From a virus, in the IMG/VR virus record IMGVR_UViG_3300031951_011417, positions 1 to 48,924 of that record: 48,924 bases of DNA. The stretch is one strand, 5' to 3'. Each line of letters begins with the position of its first letter. The first letter of the stretch is position 1. The translations under genes and the position numbers were made by a program. Shown here piece by piece: positions 1-8,213 of the stretch. The notes under the pieces were generated by a model, which was not told the origin of the DNA, made no database searches, and saw nothing but the letters and a program-made list of their open reading frames with translations.

Positions 1-1014
1 TCAGATAATTTAAGAGTTAGATTTAATAAAAACAGTCCCGCAAAATCTTTGGCAAATATCACATTAGATGTGGGTGATTTTATTCATATGATTAAGGATT
101 CTCTTTATTATGCTGAGGATGATAAAAACATCATATTAAATTTATTTGGTGGTTATTATGGTCCTGATTATGAATTTATGAGTTGGGATTCGGCCTCAGA
201 GGATTGGGAAGGTGGGTATATACTTAGATATTTTGATAATGAAAGCATAGAACTTTTAAAAGAGATTTTAAAGTATTCCCCAACTCTAATTGATATTACC
301 GATAATGAATCTATAATTCAATTCCTATCAAAAAAAGAATTTGAAAGAGAAATTGATTGGATTACAACTGAATATCAGGATTTATACAATCAATGTGGAC
401 TTGAGAGTTTAAAGGAATACATTATGGGTGAACTATCCAACAAACTATTACCTTACAACATAATTGAGAAGTTTTTTATGAAGAACTACTATACCACCGT
501 TGGTAATTTATATAGGCTGTATAATGAATATAATGTTTCTCCTCACAATAGCGTTTTGGGTCTTTTTAAAATATTGTTAAAAAAAGAGATTGGTAGTAGT
601 ATTGGTGGTTATCATGAAGAAATATATGGTATGGGTTGTCGTAATTTTGATGATGAATCATTAAACATAGAAATTCATCGTCAATTAGAAAAGATTCTTG
701 AGAAGATTGAGGAAGGGATGGAAGATGAAGATTTTGACCGAGAACAATATGAAAGAATTATTAAGTATATCCAAAAATTAAAGGGTGTGAATCATAATGG
801 TAAGATGTGGTATCCGATACCAACAATGAAAGGTTACGCATTCACAATTAATAATGTTAACTATGCCAAGGGTATTGAGATTACAATACATAAGAATGAT
901 GACGATGCGTATAGGGAAAAGAGATTAATTAAATTTGATGACTTCCCGACTTTTATTGAGAATTATAAATTATTTGAATCAAAACGTCAAAAAAAATTTT
1001 TTCTAATTAAATAA
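1..1014 (+). CDS. Hypothetical protein, 5'-truncated by the window edge
   Basis: The reading frame is open from the first base, so the true start lies outside the window; a TTG at 49 is only an internal codon. The visible part is about 337 residues, ends in TAA at 1012-1014, and is rich in acidic, aromatic and lysine residues. No signal peptide, membrane segment or catalytic motif is evident. A middle segment is strongly acidic (around 'EEGMEDEDFDREQYE'). The next gene begins 17 bases downstream on the same strand, so the two are probably co-transcribed. I do not recognise the family. Confidence 0.75.
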   Translation, partial: SDNLRVRFNKNSPAKSLANITLDVGDFIHMIKDSLYYAEDDKNIILNLFGGYYGPDYEFMSWDSASEDWEGGYILRYFDNESIELLKEILKYSPTLIDITDNESIIQFLSKKEFEREIDWITTEYQDLYNQCGLESLKEYIMGELSNKLLPYNIIEKFFMKNYYTTVGNLYRLYNEYNVSPHNSVLGLFKILLKKEIGSSIGGYHEEIYGMGCRNFDDESLNIEIHRQLEKILEKIEEGMEDEDFDREQYERIIKYIQKLKGVNHNGKMWYPIPTMKGYAFTINNVNYAKGIEITIHKNDDDAYREKRLIKFDDFPTFIENYKLFESKRQKKFFLIK

Positions 1015-1031
1015 TTTCATACATTTGTCGT

Positions 1032-1844
1032 ATGGAAAGAGATTATCAATTATTGAAAGATGTTTTGTCAGTTCCGACAAAAACTTACAAAGAAGGTTTA
1101 ATGGTGGAATTTTTGGTTAAGTATTTAACCAGAAATGGGTACAAACATTACCTTGACGATATGGGGAACATCTATGTTACCAAACAAACTGATGATGTTG
1201 AGTTTTTTCCTTGTGTTGTTGCTCATACTGACACTGTTCATAACATAGACACAATCAATGTTAGAGAAGAGTCGTTACCTAATGAACAAGGTGTGTTAAA
1301 ACCAGCATTAAAGGCTTATAACGATAAGGGTAATCCAACAGGTATTGGTGGGGATGACAAGTGTGGTGTTTATGCTTGTTTGGAATTGTTAAAAGAATTG
1401 CCAAACCTTAAGGTTGCTTTCTTTGTGTCTGAAGAAACAGGTTGTCATGGTTCTCGTAATGCCGACCCCAACTTTTTTGATAATGTCGGATATGCGATTC
1501 AGTTTGACGCGCCTGGTAATCACATGGTCACTGAGTACTCTATGGGGGTTAGAATGTTTGATGATAAAGGTGAATTTAAAGAAATGTGTAACGAAGTGTT
1601 AACTGAAACATTTGATGGTAGACATCAGTTCCAATCACACCCATACACTGATGTATACGCGCTTAAAGAATCATTTGATTTTTCTTGTATTAACTTTTCA
1701 ATCGGTTATTATAGATATCATACACCTAACGAATATGTGGTTGTTGAAGATGTGTATTCAGGAATTGAAACTGGAAAAAAGATGATTGAAAAATTGGGAT
1801 ATTCCAAATACAAATTCAAAGAGAAATCAAAATATTATTTATAA
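1032..1844 (+). CDS. Compact M20/M42-type zinc metallopeptidase (peptidase T-like)
   Basis: Probable di-zinc aminopeptidase or deacylase of the M20/M42 fold. Visible metal and catalytic candidates in family order are H65-x-D67 in 'VVAHTDTVHN', the Asp pair in 'GIGGDDKCGV' (106-112), the Glu pair E134-E135 in 'VSEETGCHGS', D159 in 'FDAPG', and a C-terminal H230 in 'YYRYHTPNEY'. All five positions expected of the catalytic domain are present. At 270 residues it is much shorter than peptidase T (about 400), and the spacing suggests that the dimerisation (lid) domain is absent. No secretion signal, so a cytoplasmic role in peptide turnover is likely. A bidirectional terminator follows directly. 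No Shine-Dalgarno is seen. Confidence 0.8.
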   Translation: MERDYQLLKDVLSVPTKTYKEGLMVEFLVKYLTRNGYKHYLDDMGNIYVTKQTDDVEFFPCVVAHTDTVHNIDTINVREESLPNEQGVLKPALKAYNDKGNPTGIGGDDKCGVYACLELLKELPNLKVAFFVSEETGCHGSRNADPNFFDNVGYAIQFDAPGNHMVTEYSMGVRMFDDKGEFKEMCNEVLTETFDGRHQFQSHPYTDVYALKESFDFSCINFSIGYYRYHTPNEYVVVEDVYSGIETGKKMIEKLGYSKYKFKEKSKYYL

Positions 1845-1849
1845 AAAAA

Positions 1850-1871
1850 GGGGTTATTCAACCCCTTTTTT
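1850..1871. terminator. Bidirectional intrinsic terminator between convergent genes
   Basis: A perfect 6-bp stem GGGGTT (1850-1855) and AACCCC (1860-1865) with an ATTC loop, preceded by seven A (1843-1849) and followed by six T (1866-1871). It works as a terminator on both strands and lies exactly where the peptidase gene (+) and the Clp ATPase gene (-) converge. The stop codon of the latter is inside the stem. Confidence 0.85.
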
Positions 1872-3899
1872 CTTTCTACCCTTTTTCGGTTTATTATCAA
1901 TAAGAACATTAATTTTAATTTCTTTATCAACTACAGTCATAGTGTAATCAACATCTTCTAAAACATTTCCGTTTAAAATTTCTTCAGATATATAATCCTC
2001 AATTTTATCTTGAATCGCTCGTTTAAGAGGTCTTGCACCATATAGTTCATCAAATCCAACTTCGGATATTAGTTCTGTAACGGTATCATCAAACGTAAAG
2101 TTATATTTCATTTTTGAAAGTCGTTTTGATAAAACGTTAATTTCAAGTTTAACAATTTTCTTAACATCCTCTTTAACTAATTGATTGAATATAATAACCT
2201 CATCAATACGGTTTAAGAATTCAGGTGCGAAGAATTTTTGTAGTTCTTTCTTTAACATATCTCTTTTATGTTCTTCTTGAACATAAGTTTTCGCTTGAGT
2301 TCCAAACCCGATTCCACCACCAAAATCTTGTAATTTTTTAACTCCTAAGTTAGATGTCATAATGATAACACAGTTTTTGAAGTTAATCTTTCTACCAAGA
2401 CCGTCAGTGATGTGACCATCATCCAATACTTGTAATAAAGTTGAGAATACATCTTTATTCGCTTTTTCAATCTCATCAAATAAAATAACTGAATATGGTT
2501 TGTTTTTAACTTGTTCTGTTAATTGACCACCTTCATCATAACCAACATATCCTGGAGGAGCACCAATCAATCTTGAGATTGTATGTTTCTCTTGGAATTC
2601 GGACATATCAATTCTAATTAAAGCATCCTCATTTCCGAAGATTTGTTTAGCCAATTGTTTCGCCAAATATGTTTTACCGACTCCCGTTGAACCTAAGAAG
2701 ATAAATGAACCGATTGGTTTATTTGGGTCCTTAATACCAATTCTATTTCTTCTAATAGATTTCGCAATCTTTTTAATTGCATCAGGTTGACCAATAACAC
2801 TATCATTTAAACTATTCTCCAAGTTACTTAATGATTTTGCTTCGTCAGAGTTTAATTTAGAAATTGGAATTTTTGTCATATTAGATACTACATCATAAAC
2901 TAACTCAAGAGACACTTCTTTTTTATGTATACCTAACTCTTCCTCAAATTTTTTCTTTTCTTGTTCTAATTTATTTAGAACTCGTTTTTCTTTATCTCTA
3001 AGGTTAGCCGCTTCCTCATAGTCTTGACGTTTAACTACATCTAATTTTTGTAATTTAATTTCTTGTGCTTCGGCTTTTAGTTCGTCAATAATTGGTGGCA
3101 TTTTAACTTCCACTTGACTACGAGCACCAACTTCATCAATGATATCAAATGCTTTGTCAGGAAACTCTCTATCCGTGATATAACGCTCGGCTAAATCAAC
3201 ACATAAAGTTAATACTTCATCATTATAAGTAACTTTATGATAAGCTTCATATTTATCTTTTGCATTTAGAAGAATTTGTAAAGTTTCTTCTTTGGATGCT
3301 GGGTCAACAATTACTTTTTGAAACCTTCTCTCTAAAGCTCCATCCTTTTCAAAGTTCTTACGGTATTCATCCAAAGTGGTTGCACCTACGCATTGAATTT
3401 CTCCTCTTGCAAGTGCTGGTTTAAATATGTTGGAAGCGTCCATAGAACCCGATGAATTGCCCGCACCAACCATTGTGTGAATTTCATCAATAAAGACTAT
3501 GATGTTAGGGTTAGCCTGAAGTTCCTCAAGGATTACCTTCATCCTTTCCTCAAATTGACCACGGTATTTTGTTCCTGCCACAATTGATGTCATATCCAAA
3601 GAAACAATCTTTTTATCCATTAAATTTCTCGGACATTCACCATTATAAATTTTAATTGCGAGACCCTCAACAATTGCGGTTTTACCACAACCTGGTTCAC
3701 CAATAATGATTGGGTTATTTTTCTTACGTCTTGATAAGATTTGTGCTATCCTCGTTATTTCTTGGTCCCTACCAATAACAGGGTCTAATTTACCTTCTTC
3801 GGCTAACTTAATTAAATCACGACTAAAGTTATCCAATACAGGTGTGGATGAATCACCTTTCTTATTTCCTTTACCGCTATTCTCTGCAGATTCTATCAT
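1854..3899 (-). CDS. ClpC-like double-ring AAA+ unfoldase lacking the N-domain
   Basis: Two AAA+ modules are complete. D1 has Walker A GEPGCGKT (67-74), Walker B VFIDEI (135-140) and a KYRG pore loop (111-114). D2 has Walker A GSTGVGKT (403-410), Walker B ILFDEI (472-477) and a GYVGY loop (450-454). Between them a UVR-like coiled segment (about 290-325, 'QDYEEAANLRDKEKR') marks it as ClpC rather than ClpA or ClpB. The usual N-terminal Clp repeat domain (about 140 residues) is absent; D1 begins about 25 residues after the Met. An IGFG tripeptide-type loop (530-533) sits where ClpC/ClpA carry the ClpP-docking loop, so it could dock onto host ClpP and redirect proteolysis. This is inference; no clpP is seen here. 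It is transcribed alone, from the 3900-4000 intergenic region. Confidence 0.92.
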   Translation of the reverse strand: MIESAENSGKGNKKGDSSTPVLDNFSRDLIKLAEEGKLDPVIGRDQEITRIAQILSRRKKNNPIIIGEPGCGKTAIVEGLAIKIYNGECPRNLMDKKIVSLDMTSIVAGTKYRGQFEERMKVILEELQANPNIIVFIDEIHTMVGAGNSSGSMDASNIFKPALARGEIQCVGATTLDEYRKNFEKDGALERRFQKVIVDPASKEETLQILLNAKDKYEAYHKVTYNDEVLTLCVDLAERYITDREFPDKAFDIIDEVGARSQVEVKMPPIIDELKAEAQEIKLQKLDVVKRQDYEEAANLRDKEKRVLNKLEQEKKKFEEELGIHKKEVSLELVYDVVSNMTKIPISKLNSDEAKSLSNLENSLNDSVIGQPDAIKKIAKSIRRNRIGIKDPNKPIGSFIFLGSTGVGKTYLAKQLAKQIFGNEDALIRIDMSEFQEKHTISRLIGAPPGYVGYDEGGQLTEQVKNKPYSVILFDEIEKANKDVFSTLLQVLDDGHITDGLGRKINFKNCVIIMTSNLGVKKLQDFGGGIGFGTQAKTYVQEEHKRDMLKKELQKFFAPEFLNRIDEVIIFNQLVKEDVKKIVKLEINVLSKRLSKMKYNFTFDDTVTELISEVGFDELYGARPLKRAIQDKIEDYISEEILNGNVLEDVDYTMTVVDKEIKINVLIDNKPKKGRKKKGVE

Positions 3900-3983
3900 A
3901 TTGTTATGTTTTTAGTTAATTATAAATATTTTTTTAAAATTATCAAAGGTTAAAAATGTTCTTTTTTTTTTAAGAGATATATT

Positions 3984-3991
3984 TATAAATA
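3984..3991 (+). promoter_or_regulatory. T4-late-type promoter box TATAAATA
   Basis: Exact TATAAATA, identical to the T4 late -10 consensus. Only 9 nt separate it from the ATG at 4001. If initiation is about 6-7 nt after the box, as in T4, the mRNA leader would be only a few bases. The box lies in the AT-rich divergent region between the Clp ATPase gene and the head-side genes. Confidence 0.65.
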
Positions 3992-4000
3992 AAAATTATT

Positions 4001-4438
4001 ATGAAAAAAGTCATAAGATTAACAGAGTCTGATTTAATGAAAATTGTTAAACGAGTTATTAATGAATCTGAAAAACAAGTATTAAAAGAAGGGATTGAAT
4101 ATGGTGGAGTACAAATAGCGCCAACTAATACGCAATACGGAGGACCTGTTATGCTAACTTATAACGGGGTAAAAACTAAGTATACTATAAATGTTGTCGT
4201 TACTAAATTAGGTATTAATATATATAAAGGTAAGATTGGTGTTGTCGCTTTTTGGAAAAGTCCAAATGGATATTATGCTAAAGATAATACCGATAAAGTC
4301 TTTAAAATCCCAACTACAGAATTACAAAAAATGGTAAATGCTGCTAAAACTAACGCAAAACAAGTAAATATTTCAGGTACTGGTGAAGTTGCGGGTGTTG
4401 AGGGGAGTTTTAATGCAACGTTAACTAAAGTAGCTTAA
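4001..4438 (+). CDS. Small protein with capsid-targeting-type leader (candidate internal virion protein)
   Basis: 145 residues. The N-terminus 'MKKVIRLTESDLMKIVKR' followed by VINES closely resembles the N-terminus of the minus-strand protein ending at 24754 ('MKKVVRLNENELSFLIKR'), though the rest of the two proteins is unrelated. Prohead-protease-like sites L-T-E (7-9) and I-N-E (20-22) lie inside the leader. The remainder (about 30-145) is predicted to be beta-rich, with tracts such as YNGVKTKYTINVVV and a C-terminal 'GSFNATLTKV'. No enzyme motif is seen. By analogy with T4 internal proteins it may be packaged in the head and trimmed; that is inference. A TATAAATA box precedes it. Confidence 0.75.
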   Translation: MKKVIRLTESDLMKIVKRVINESEKQVLKEGIEYGGVQIAPTNTQYGGPVMLTYNGVKTKYTINVVVTKLGINIYKGKIGVVAFWKSPNGYYAKDNTDKVFKIPTTELQKMVNAAKTNAKQVNISGTGEVAGVEGSFNATLTKVA

Positions 4439-4484
4439 TACTACACTTTAATAAGATTCTATATTATTTTATAAAAAAATAATT

Positions 4485-4727
4485 ATGGCAATTTTAAAAG
4501 AAGAAATCGTTGGAACTAAGATTTTAAATGAAATTCAGTCAAGTAATATTACAAAGACTGAGTATGACACTGAAACTAAAAAATTGATTGTTGAATTTAA
4601 AAATGGGTTAAGGTATGAGTACGATGAGGTACCTCATCAACTATACACGCAATTTAGAATGTCTGAATCCCAAGGTAAATTTTTTAGCGGTAAAATATCC
4701 AAATCTTTTAAATACAAAAAATTATAA
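4485..4727 (+). CDS. KTSC-domain protein
   Basis: 80 residues. The central and C-terminal part fits the KTSC family: 'LIVEFKNGLRYEYDEVP' followed by a conserved 'S.GKFFSGKISKSFKY' end. KTSC proteins are small beta-rich domains of uncertain biochemical role, common in phages and sometimes fused to lysyl-tRNA synthetase-like or other proteins. The start ATG follows an A/T-only leader without Shine-Dalgarno. An I-L-N-E at 13-16 resembles the protease sites of neighbouring leader proteins but may be chance. Confidence 0.8.
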   Translation: MAILKEEIVGTKILNEIQSSNITKTEYDTETKKLIVEFKNGLRYEYDEVPHQLYTQFRMSESQGKFFSGKISKSFKYKKL

Positions 4728-4757
4728 TAAATTACTTTATTTAAGTATTTATTATTA

Positions 4758-5507
4758 ATGAATGAATTCAAAAAGATATTATCAAGTTTTAAATTAAAGG
4801 ATAGTTTGAATACTGACATTTGGGTTGAATCAGATGGTGAGTATCACATGAAACCAAGAGTTAGAGAACGTCTATTAAAAATCGCAAACGATTTTATTGA
4901 ATTTTTAGAAGTTGATTTAGTAATATCTGATATTATTATGTCAGGTTCATTGGCTAATTATAATTGGTCTGACTATTCAGATATTGATTTACATGTCACT
5001 GCGGACTTTACTCAATTTAATGATAGAGAAAAACCTTTATACGAAGAATTATTTAAAGTTAAAAAATCACTGTACAATAAAAAACACGACATAACTATAT
5101 ACGGTTATGAAGTTGAATTATATGTTGAGGATATAACTCAACATTATGACGTTAAAAACATCGCAAAATTTTCAGTATTAAATAATGAGTGGATTGAAAC
5201 CCCAATTAAAAATGACGTTAAGTTTAATAATGAAAGGGTTAAATTTAAAGCACAACAATGGATGAATATTATTGATGGTGTAATTGATAATGTTAAAGAT
5301 GAAGACCTTGATGATGCAAAAGAATTAATTAATAAGTATAGGAGTAAGTTAAGAAAATACCGTACATGCGGACTCCAAAAAGGAGGAGAATATTCTGATG
5401 AAAATTTAGTATTTAAAGTCTTAAGACGAAACGGATATTTGGCAAAATTAAAGGGTTTAAAAAATAAAATAACGGATAAAGAATTATCGTTAAAAGAATC
5501 AAGATAA
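4758..5507 (+). CDS. Polymerase-beta-type nucleotidyltransferase
   Basis: 249 residues. The signature of the superfamily is clear: G63-S64 in 'IMSGSLANYNWS' followed by D75-x-D77 in 'SDIDLHV', which binds the catalytic metal. A third acidic residue is probably E118 or E120 in 'GYEVELYVED'. Substrate specificity (tRNA, protein AMPylation, small molecule) cannot be told. The C-terminal 100 residues are helical and charged. It sits 30 bp after the KTSC gene and before a structural-type acidic gene, so it is probably expressed late. No HEPN-type partner gene adjoins it, which argues against a classic MNT/HEPN toxin-antitoxin pair. Confidence 0.8.
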   Translation: MNEFKKILSSFKLKDSLNTDIWVESDGEYHMKPRVRERLLKIANDFIEFLEVDLVISDIIMSGSLANYNWSDYSDIDLHVTADFTQFNDREKPLYEELFKVKKSLYNKKHDITIYGYEVELYVEDITQHYDVKNIAKFSVLNNEWIETPIKNDVKFNNERVKFKAQQWMNIIDGVIDNVKDEDLDDAKELINKYRSKLRKYRTCGLQKGGEYSDENLVFKVLRRNGYLAKLKGLKNKITDKELSLKESR

Positions 5508-5554
5508 AACCATTACACATAGAAAATTTTGACATTTCTATTTGGTAATATATT

Positions 5555-5562
5555 TATATATA
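5555..5562 (+). promoter_or_regulatory. Possible late promoter box TATATATA
   Basis: TATATATA lies in an AT-only tract upstream of the ATG at 5588, with 25 nt between box and start. It is a weaker match than the exact boxes at 3984 and 20662 and has a longer leader. A TTGACA at 5529-5534 could alternatively be read as a -35 element. Confidence 0.35.
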
Positions 5563-5587
5563 AAAATAATTTTTAAAACAAAAAACA

Positions 5588-6838
5588 ATGGGAGGAATAA
5601 AACCAATTGGTAGTGAAAAATTACAGGGAATGGATAAAATAAATCGCATTATGGAAATTGCGAGATATAATGAAAATATACCTAAATCTGTAAATGAAGA
5701 TACATCTGTTGAATATAAAATAACATTAGCTGATGGTAATACTTATCGTATTGATAAAGAGAAAAATGGTTATGTTATTAAAAAGGGTTTGAATGAGTCT
5801 TATGACTATATGGAACCAATGAAAAACAGAAAGTATTATTCTTCATATTCTCAAGCATTTAAAAGATTGAACTTAATTGCTAAAGAAGTTAATGTTAATG
5901 AAGGATATGATAAGAATGTTTCGTTGTTTAACGAAAGTGATGACACGAAATATTATTTAAAATTGAATAATGGTGGTGAAGTTGAGGAACAACCAGCATC
6001 ACCTGCGGCGGCTCCCGCACCCGCTCCTGCACCCGCTCCCGCACCCGCTCCTGCACCCGCTCCTGAAGGTGGAGAAATGCCTGACATGGGTGGTGAAGAC
6101 ATGGGTATGGAAGAACCTGAAGGCGAAGAAGATTTTGATATGGAAGAGCCTGAAGATGAAGATGAAGATGTTGTTACATTTAAAACAATCCAAAAACTTA
6201 CAGGTAAATTAGGTCAAAAAATTAGAGCGTTCTTATCAGATGAAGAAAACGAAATGACATCAAAAGATATTAAGTATGTGATTAACTCGGTTTTATCGGC
6301 ATTAGAATTAGATAATTTAGATGAAGAAGATAAAGAAGATATCTTGGATAAATTAGAAGGTGTTGGTGAAGAAGAAGGTGAAGAAGATTTTGATATGGAA
6401 GAACCTGAAATGGATGATGAAGAAGGTGAAGAATTATCACCTGAAACACCTGAAGTTCCTGAACCTGAAATGGCCGAAAGTTTTGCTAGACGTAGAAGAA
6501 TACATCACGATGATTTAACTGATGACGAATCATATCACGTTGAGGATATGTTTGAAGAAATTTTCTCTGAATCAAAAATTGATAAAGTATTAAATAAATA
6601 TTTTGGTGAAGAACCGACTAAGAAAGTTATTAAAGAAAGTGTTTCTAAAAAAGAAACTATGTTTACTAAAATACAAAAACTTTCTGAAAGTAAGTCTCAA
6701 GAAGCGGCTTCGGCTAAAGTTATGAGTAAATACCCAACCGCAAAACTTGTTGGTAAAACACCTAACAAAGATTTAGTTTTTGAAGTTGAGGATAAAAAAT
6801 TAAAAATATCAACTAAAGGTGGTTATAAACTACTATGA
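5588..6838 (+). CDS. Acidic Ala-Pro-rich structural-type protein
   Basis: 416 residues with a modular look. The N-terminal part (1-130) is mixed alpha/beta with 'EYKITLADGNTYRIDKEKNG'. An Ala-Pro repeat follows (about 140-160), then a very acidic stretch in which an EGEEDFDMEEPE motif occurs twice, separated by a helical segment 'TFKTIQKLTGKLGQKIRAFL'. A basic-to-acidic C-terminal part ends with a small domain 'KYPTAKLVGKTPNKDLVFEV'. No catalytic motif. Such acidic, low-complexity proteins are typical of T4-like prohead cores (gp67/gp68/gp22 class). Several V/L-N-E sites could be protease targets. A virion or prohead-core role is inferred from context. The stop overlaps the next start by 4 bp (ATGA). 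Confidence 0.75.
   Translation: MGGIKPIGSEKLQGMDKINRIMEIARYNENIPKSVNEDTSVEYKITLADGNTYRIDKEKNGYVIKKGLNESYDYMEPMKNRKYYSSYSQAFKRLNLIAKEVNVNEGYDKNVSLFNESDDTKYYLKLNNGGEVEEQPASPAAAPAPAPAPAPAPAPAPAPEGGEMPDMGGEDMGMEEPEGEEDFDMEEPEDEDEDVVTFKTIQKLTGKLGQKIRAFLSDEENEMTSKDIKYVINSVLSALELDNLDEEDKEDILDKLEGVGEEEGEEDFDMEEPEMDDEEGEELSPETPEVPEPEMAESFARRRRIHHDDLTDDESYHVEDMFEEIFSESKIDKVLNKYFGEEPTKKVIKESVSKKETMFTKIQKLSESKSQEAASAKVMSKYPTAKLVGKTPNKDLVFEVEDKKLKISTKGGYKLL
6012..6065 (+). repeat. Ala-Pro coding repeat
   Basis: Tandem alternation of hexamers encoding Pro-Ala (gctcccgcacc, gctcctgcacc), about nine Ala-Pro units. It stands out as a GC-rich island in a very AT-rich gene and forms a rigid linker in the protein. 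Slippage between units could vary its length among relatives. Confidence 0.85.
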
Positions 6839-7245
6839 GTTATTTAATTTATGTAAATGAATTAGGTCCAAATTATAAGGGTGATAATATCTACGAATTT
6901 ATCTTCTCAGATACTTTGGATGAGATTTGGGGAGAATCTTGGGAATCCAAACCTTCAAATGGATACCCAAGTCCTCCCGATTTAGAATTTGTAAAGAAAG
7001 TCGGGGTTTTGAAAAATGATACCATACAATTGGAAGTTATTCAAAATTCTGACTATTTTTGTATGGAGGATTCTATGGACGGTGTTATCGCACTGGCTTG
7101 GGAGAAAGAAAATGAGTATGTTGACTTTACACGAGTTAAAAGATTAGTTTTTAATTTTGGTGATGACGAACAGAAAGTAAAAGATAAATTATATGAACGT
7201 GATATCGTTTTAGAATTTGAAAAAAAAGTGGTCTATGAAAACTAA
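6835..7245 (+). CDS. Hypothetical protein
   Basis: 136 residues, start overlapping the previous stop by 4 bp (ATGA), so probably translationally coupled. The protein is acidic and aromatic-rich, with 'DTLDEIWGESWESKPSNG' and a repeated predicted beta pattern toward the C-terminus ('RVKRLVFNFGDDEQKVKD'). No membrane segments or recognised motif. Its position inside a run of structural-type genes suggests virion assembly, but nothing in the sequence proves it. Confidence 0.7.
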   Translation: MSYLIYVNELGPNYKGDNIYEFIFSDTLDEIWGESWESKPSNGYPSPPDLEFVKKVGVLKNDTIQLEVIQNSDYFCMEDSMDGVIALAWEKENEYVDFTRVKRLVFNFGDDEQKVKDKLYERDIVLEFEKKVVYEN

Positions 7246-8206
7246 TGAAAAAATATTAGGACTAATCAGTTACGGATTAAAACCATCTTGGGTTATGTCC
7301 CTTAATGAATCACAAATTGATGGTTTACATAAAAGGATGAGTAAATCCAAAAAAGAAACTAAAGAAGCGGTAACTAAAACTTCAACAACTACAACTTTTG
7401 ATTTAAGTAATTCTGCTGATGTGAATTTGGCTAACAAACAATTACAGGGGGTGGCTACTATAGACCCTAATCAGAAAAAAATGATTGTCACTAAAGAGGG
7501 TGAAATGACTGAAAAGGCGGTATCAAAACAACAACAAAAAATTATGGGATTAGCTCTTTCTGTTAAAAGAGGTGATACACCTAAATCAAAAGTATCTAAA
7601 TCAGTTAAAGATATGGCTAAAAAAATGTCTGAAAAAGATTTAGAAGATTTTGCATCAACAAAACATAAAGGACTACCTAAAAAAGTTAAAAAAACTGAAG
7701 CTAAAGAAGGTGGTTATATGGACATGGTTGGTAAAGCATTTAACAAAAATATGGCTAATAAAATTGCGGATATTAGGCCAAGTTTAAAATGGGAAAGTAT
7801 TTTAGAAGATGAATTTTCTCAAATAATTGAGAATACGGTTTTCCCAAAAATGACAAAAAAAGATTTTATAAAAACAATAATGGAATCTCCTGAAGTTGCT
7901 CCTGAAAAGGAAAGAACTAAAGAAAAGGAAAAAGAAAGAGAAACCGAAAAACGTCCTGACAAAAATGACCCTTTCAGACCTGGTAAAAGAAAACAACCAA
8001 AACCAGCACCAAAGGCGAAACATCATAAAGAAATGAGTGAGGCACCTGAAGTTGCGCCCGCACCTGTTAAAGTTCCCGAAAGAGAAAAACAAACAACACC
8101 CGATAAGAACGACCCTTTCAGACCTGGTAAAAGACAACAACCTAAACCAGCACCAAAGGCAAAATTACCTGATTGGTTATCATCAAAATCACTTGGAATT
8201 AAATAA
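7235..8206 (+). CDS. DUF3008-like protein with duplicated basic C-terminal segment
   Basis: 323 residues from the ATG at 7235; a TTG at 7217 is in frame but less likely because the ATG overlaps the upstream stop by 11 bp, as is usual here. Residues about 97-148 match the DUF3008 pattern ('SKQQQKIMGLALSVKRG' then 'KKMSEKDLEDFASTKHKGLP'), a short helical module common in phages. The C-terminal third is highly charged and carries two copies of 'PDKNDPFRPGKR.QPKPAPKAK', likely disordered and nucleic-acid or protein binding. An L-N-E|S site near residue 25 resembles leader cleavage sites elsewhere. Function unknown; head-associated role inferred from location. Confidence 0.75.
   Translation: MKTNEKILGLISYGLKPSWVMSLNESQIDGLHKRMSKSKKETKEAVTKTSTTTTFDLSNSADVNLANKQLQGVATIDPNQKKMIVTKEGEMTEKAVSKQQQKIMGLALSVKRGDTPKSKVSKSVKDMAKKMSEKDLEDFASTKHKGLPKKVKKTEAKEGGYMDMVGKAFNKNMANKIADIRPSLKWESILEDEFSQIIENTVFPKMTKKDFIKTIMESPEVAPEKERTKEKEKERETEKRPDKNDPFRPGKRKQPKPAPKAKHHKEMSEAPEVAPAPVKVPEREKQTTPDKNDPFRPGKRQQPKPAPKAKLPDWLSSKSLGIK
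7955..8020 (+). repeat. Direct repeat copy 1 (66 nt, coding)
   Basis: Encodes 'PDKNDPFRPGKRKQPKPAPK' plus two residues. It matches the copy at 8099-8164 almost base for base, with mostly synonymous differences, which indicates an intragenic duplication kept under protein-level selection. Confidence 0.8.
8099..8164 (+). repeat. Direct repeat copy 2 (66 nt, coding)
   Basis: Second copy of the segment at 7955-8020, same frame, with K to Q as the main amino-acid change. The start-to-start distance is 144 nt. Confidence 0.8.
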
Positions 8207-8213
8207 TAATAAG

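Noticed and set aside
4758-5507. MNT-type antitoxin of a MNT/HEPN toxin-antitoxin pair
   Set aside because: No HEPN-like gene adjoins; the neighbours are a KTSC protein and a structural-type acidic protein.
5529-5570. TTGACA followed by an AT-rich block as a sigma-70 promoter
   Set aside because: No well-placed -10 at 16-18 nt beyond generic AT sequence, and Bacteroidota promoters differ; kept only as a note beside the TATATATA box.
5999-6193. Minus-strand open frame rich in Gly, Ser, Cys and Arg
   Set aside because: It is the antisense of the Ala-Pro repeat and acidic region of the 5588-6838 gene; the open frame is a by-product of codon repeats.
7217-7234. TTG start giving six more residues for the DUF3008-like protein
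   Set aside because: The ATG at 7235 gives the usual short overlap with the upstream gene, and there is no Shine-Dalgarno for the TTG.
8037-8213. Longer version of the protein upstream of the terminase, starting at 8037
   Set aside because: The extension overlaps the previous gene out of frame over 170 bp and reads as low-complexity shadow sequence; the ATG at 8214 follows that gene by 7 bp.
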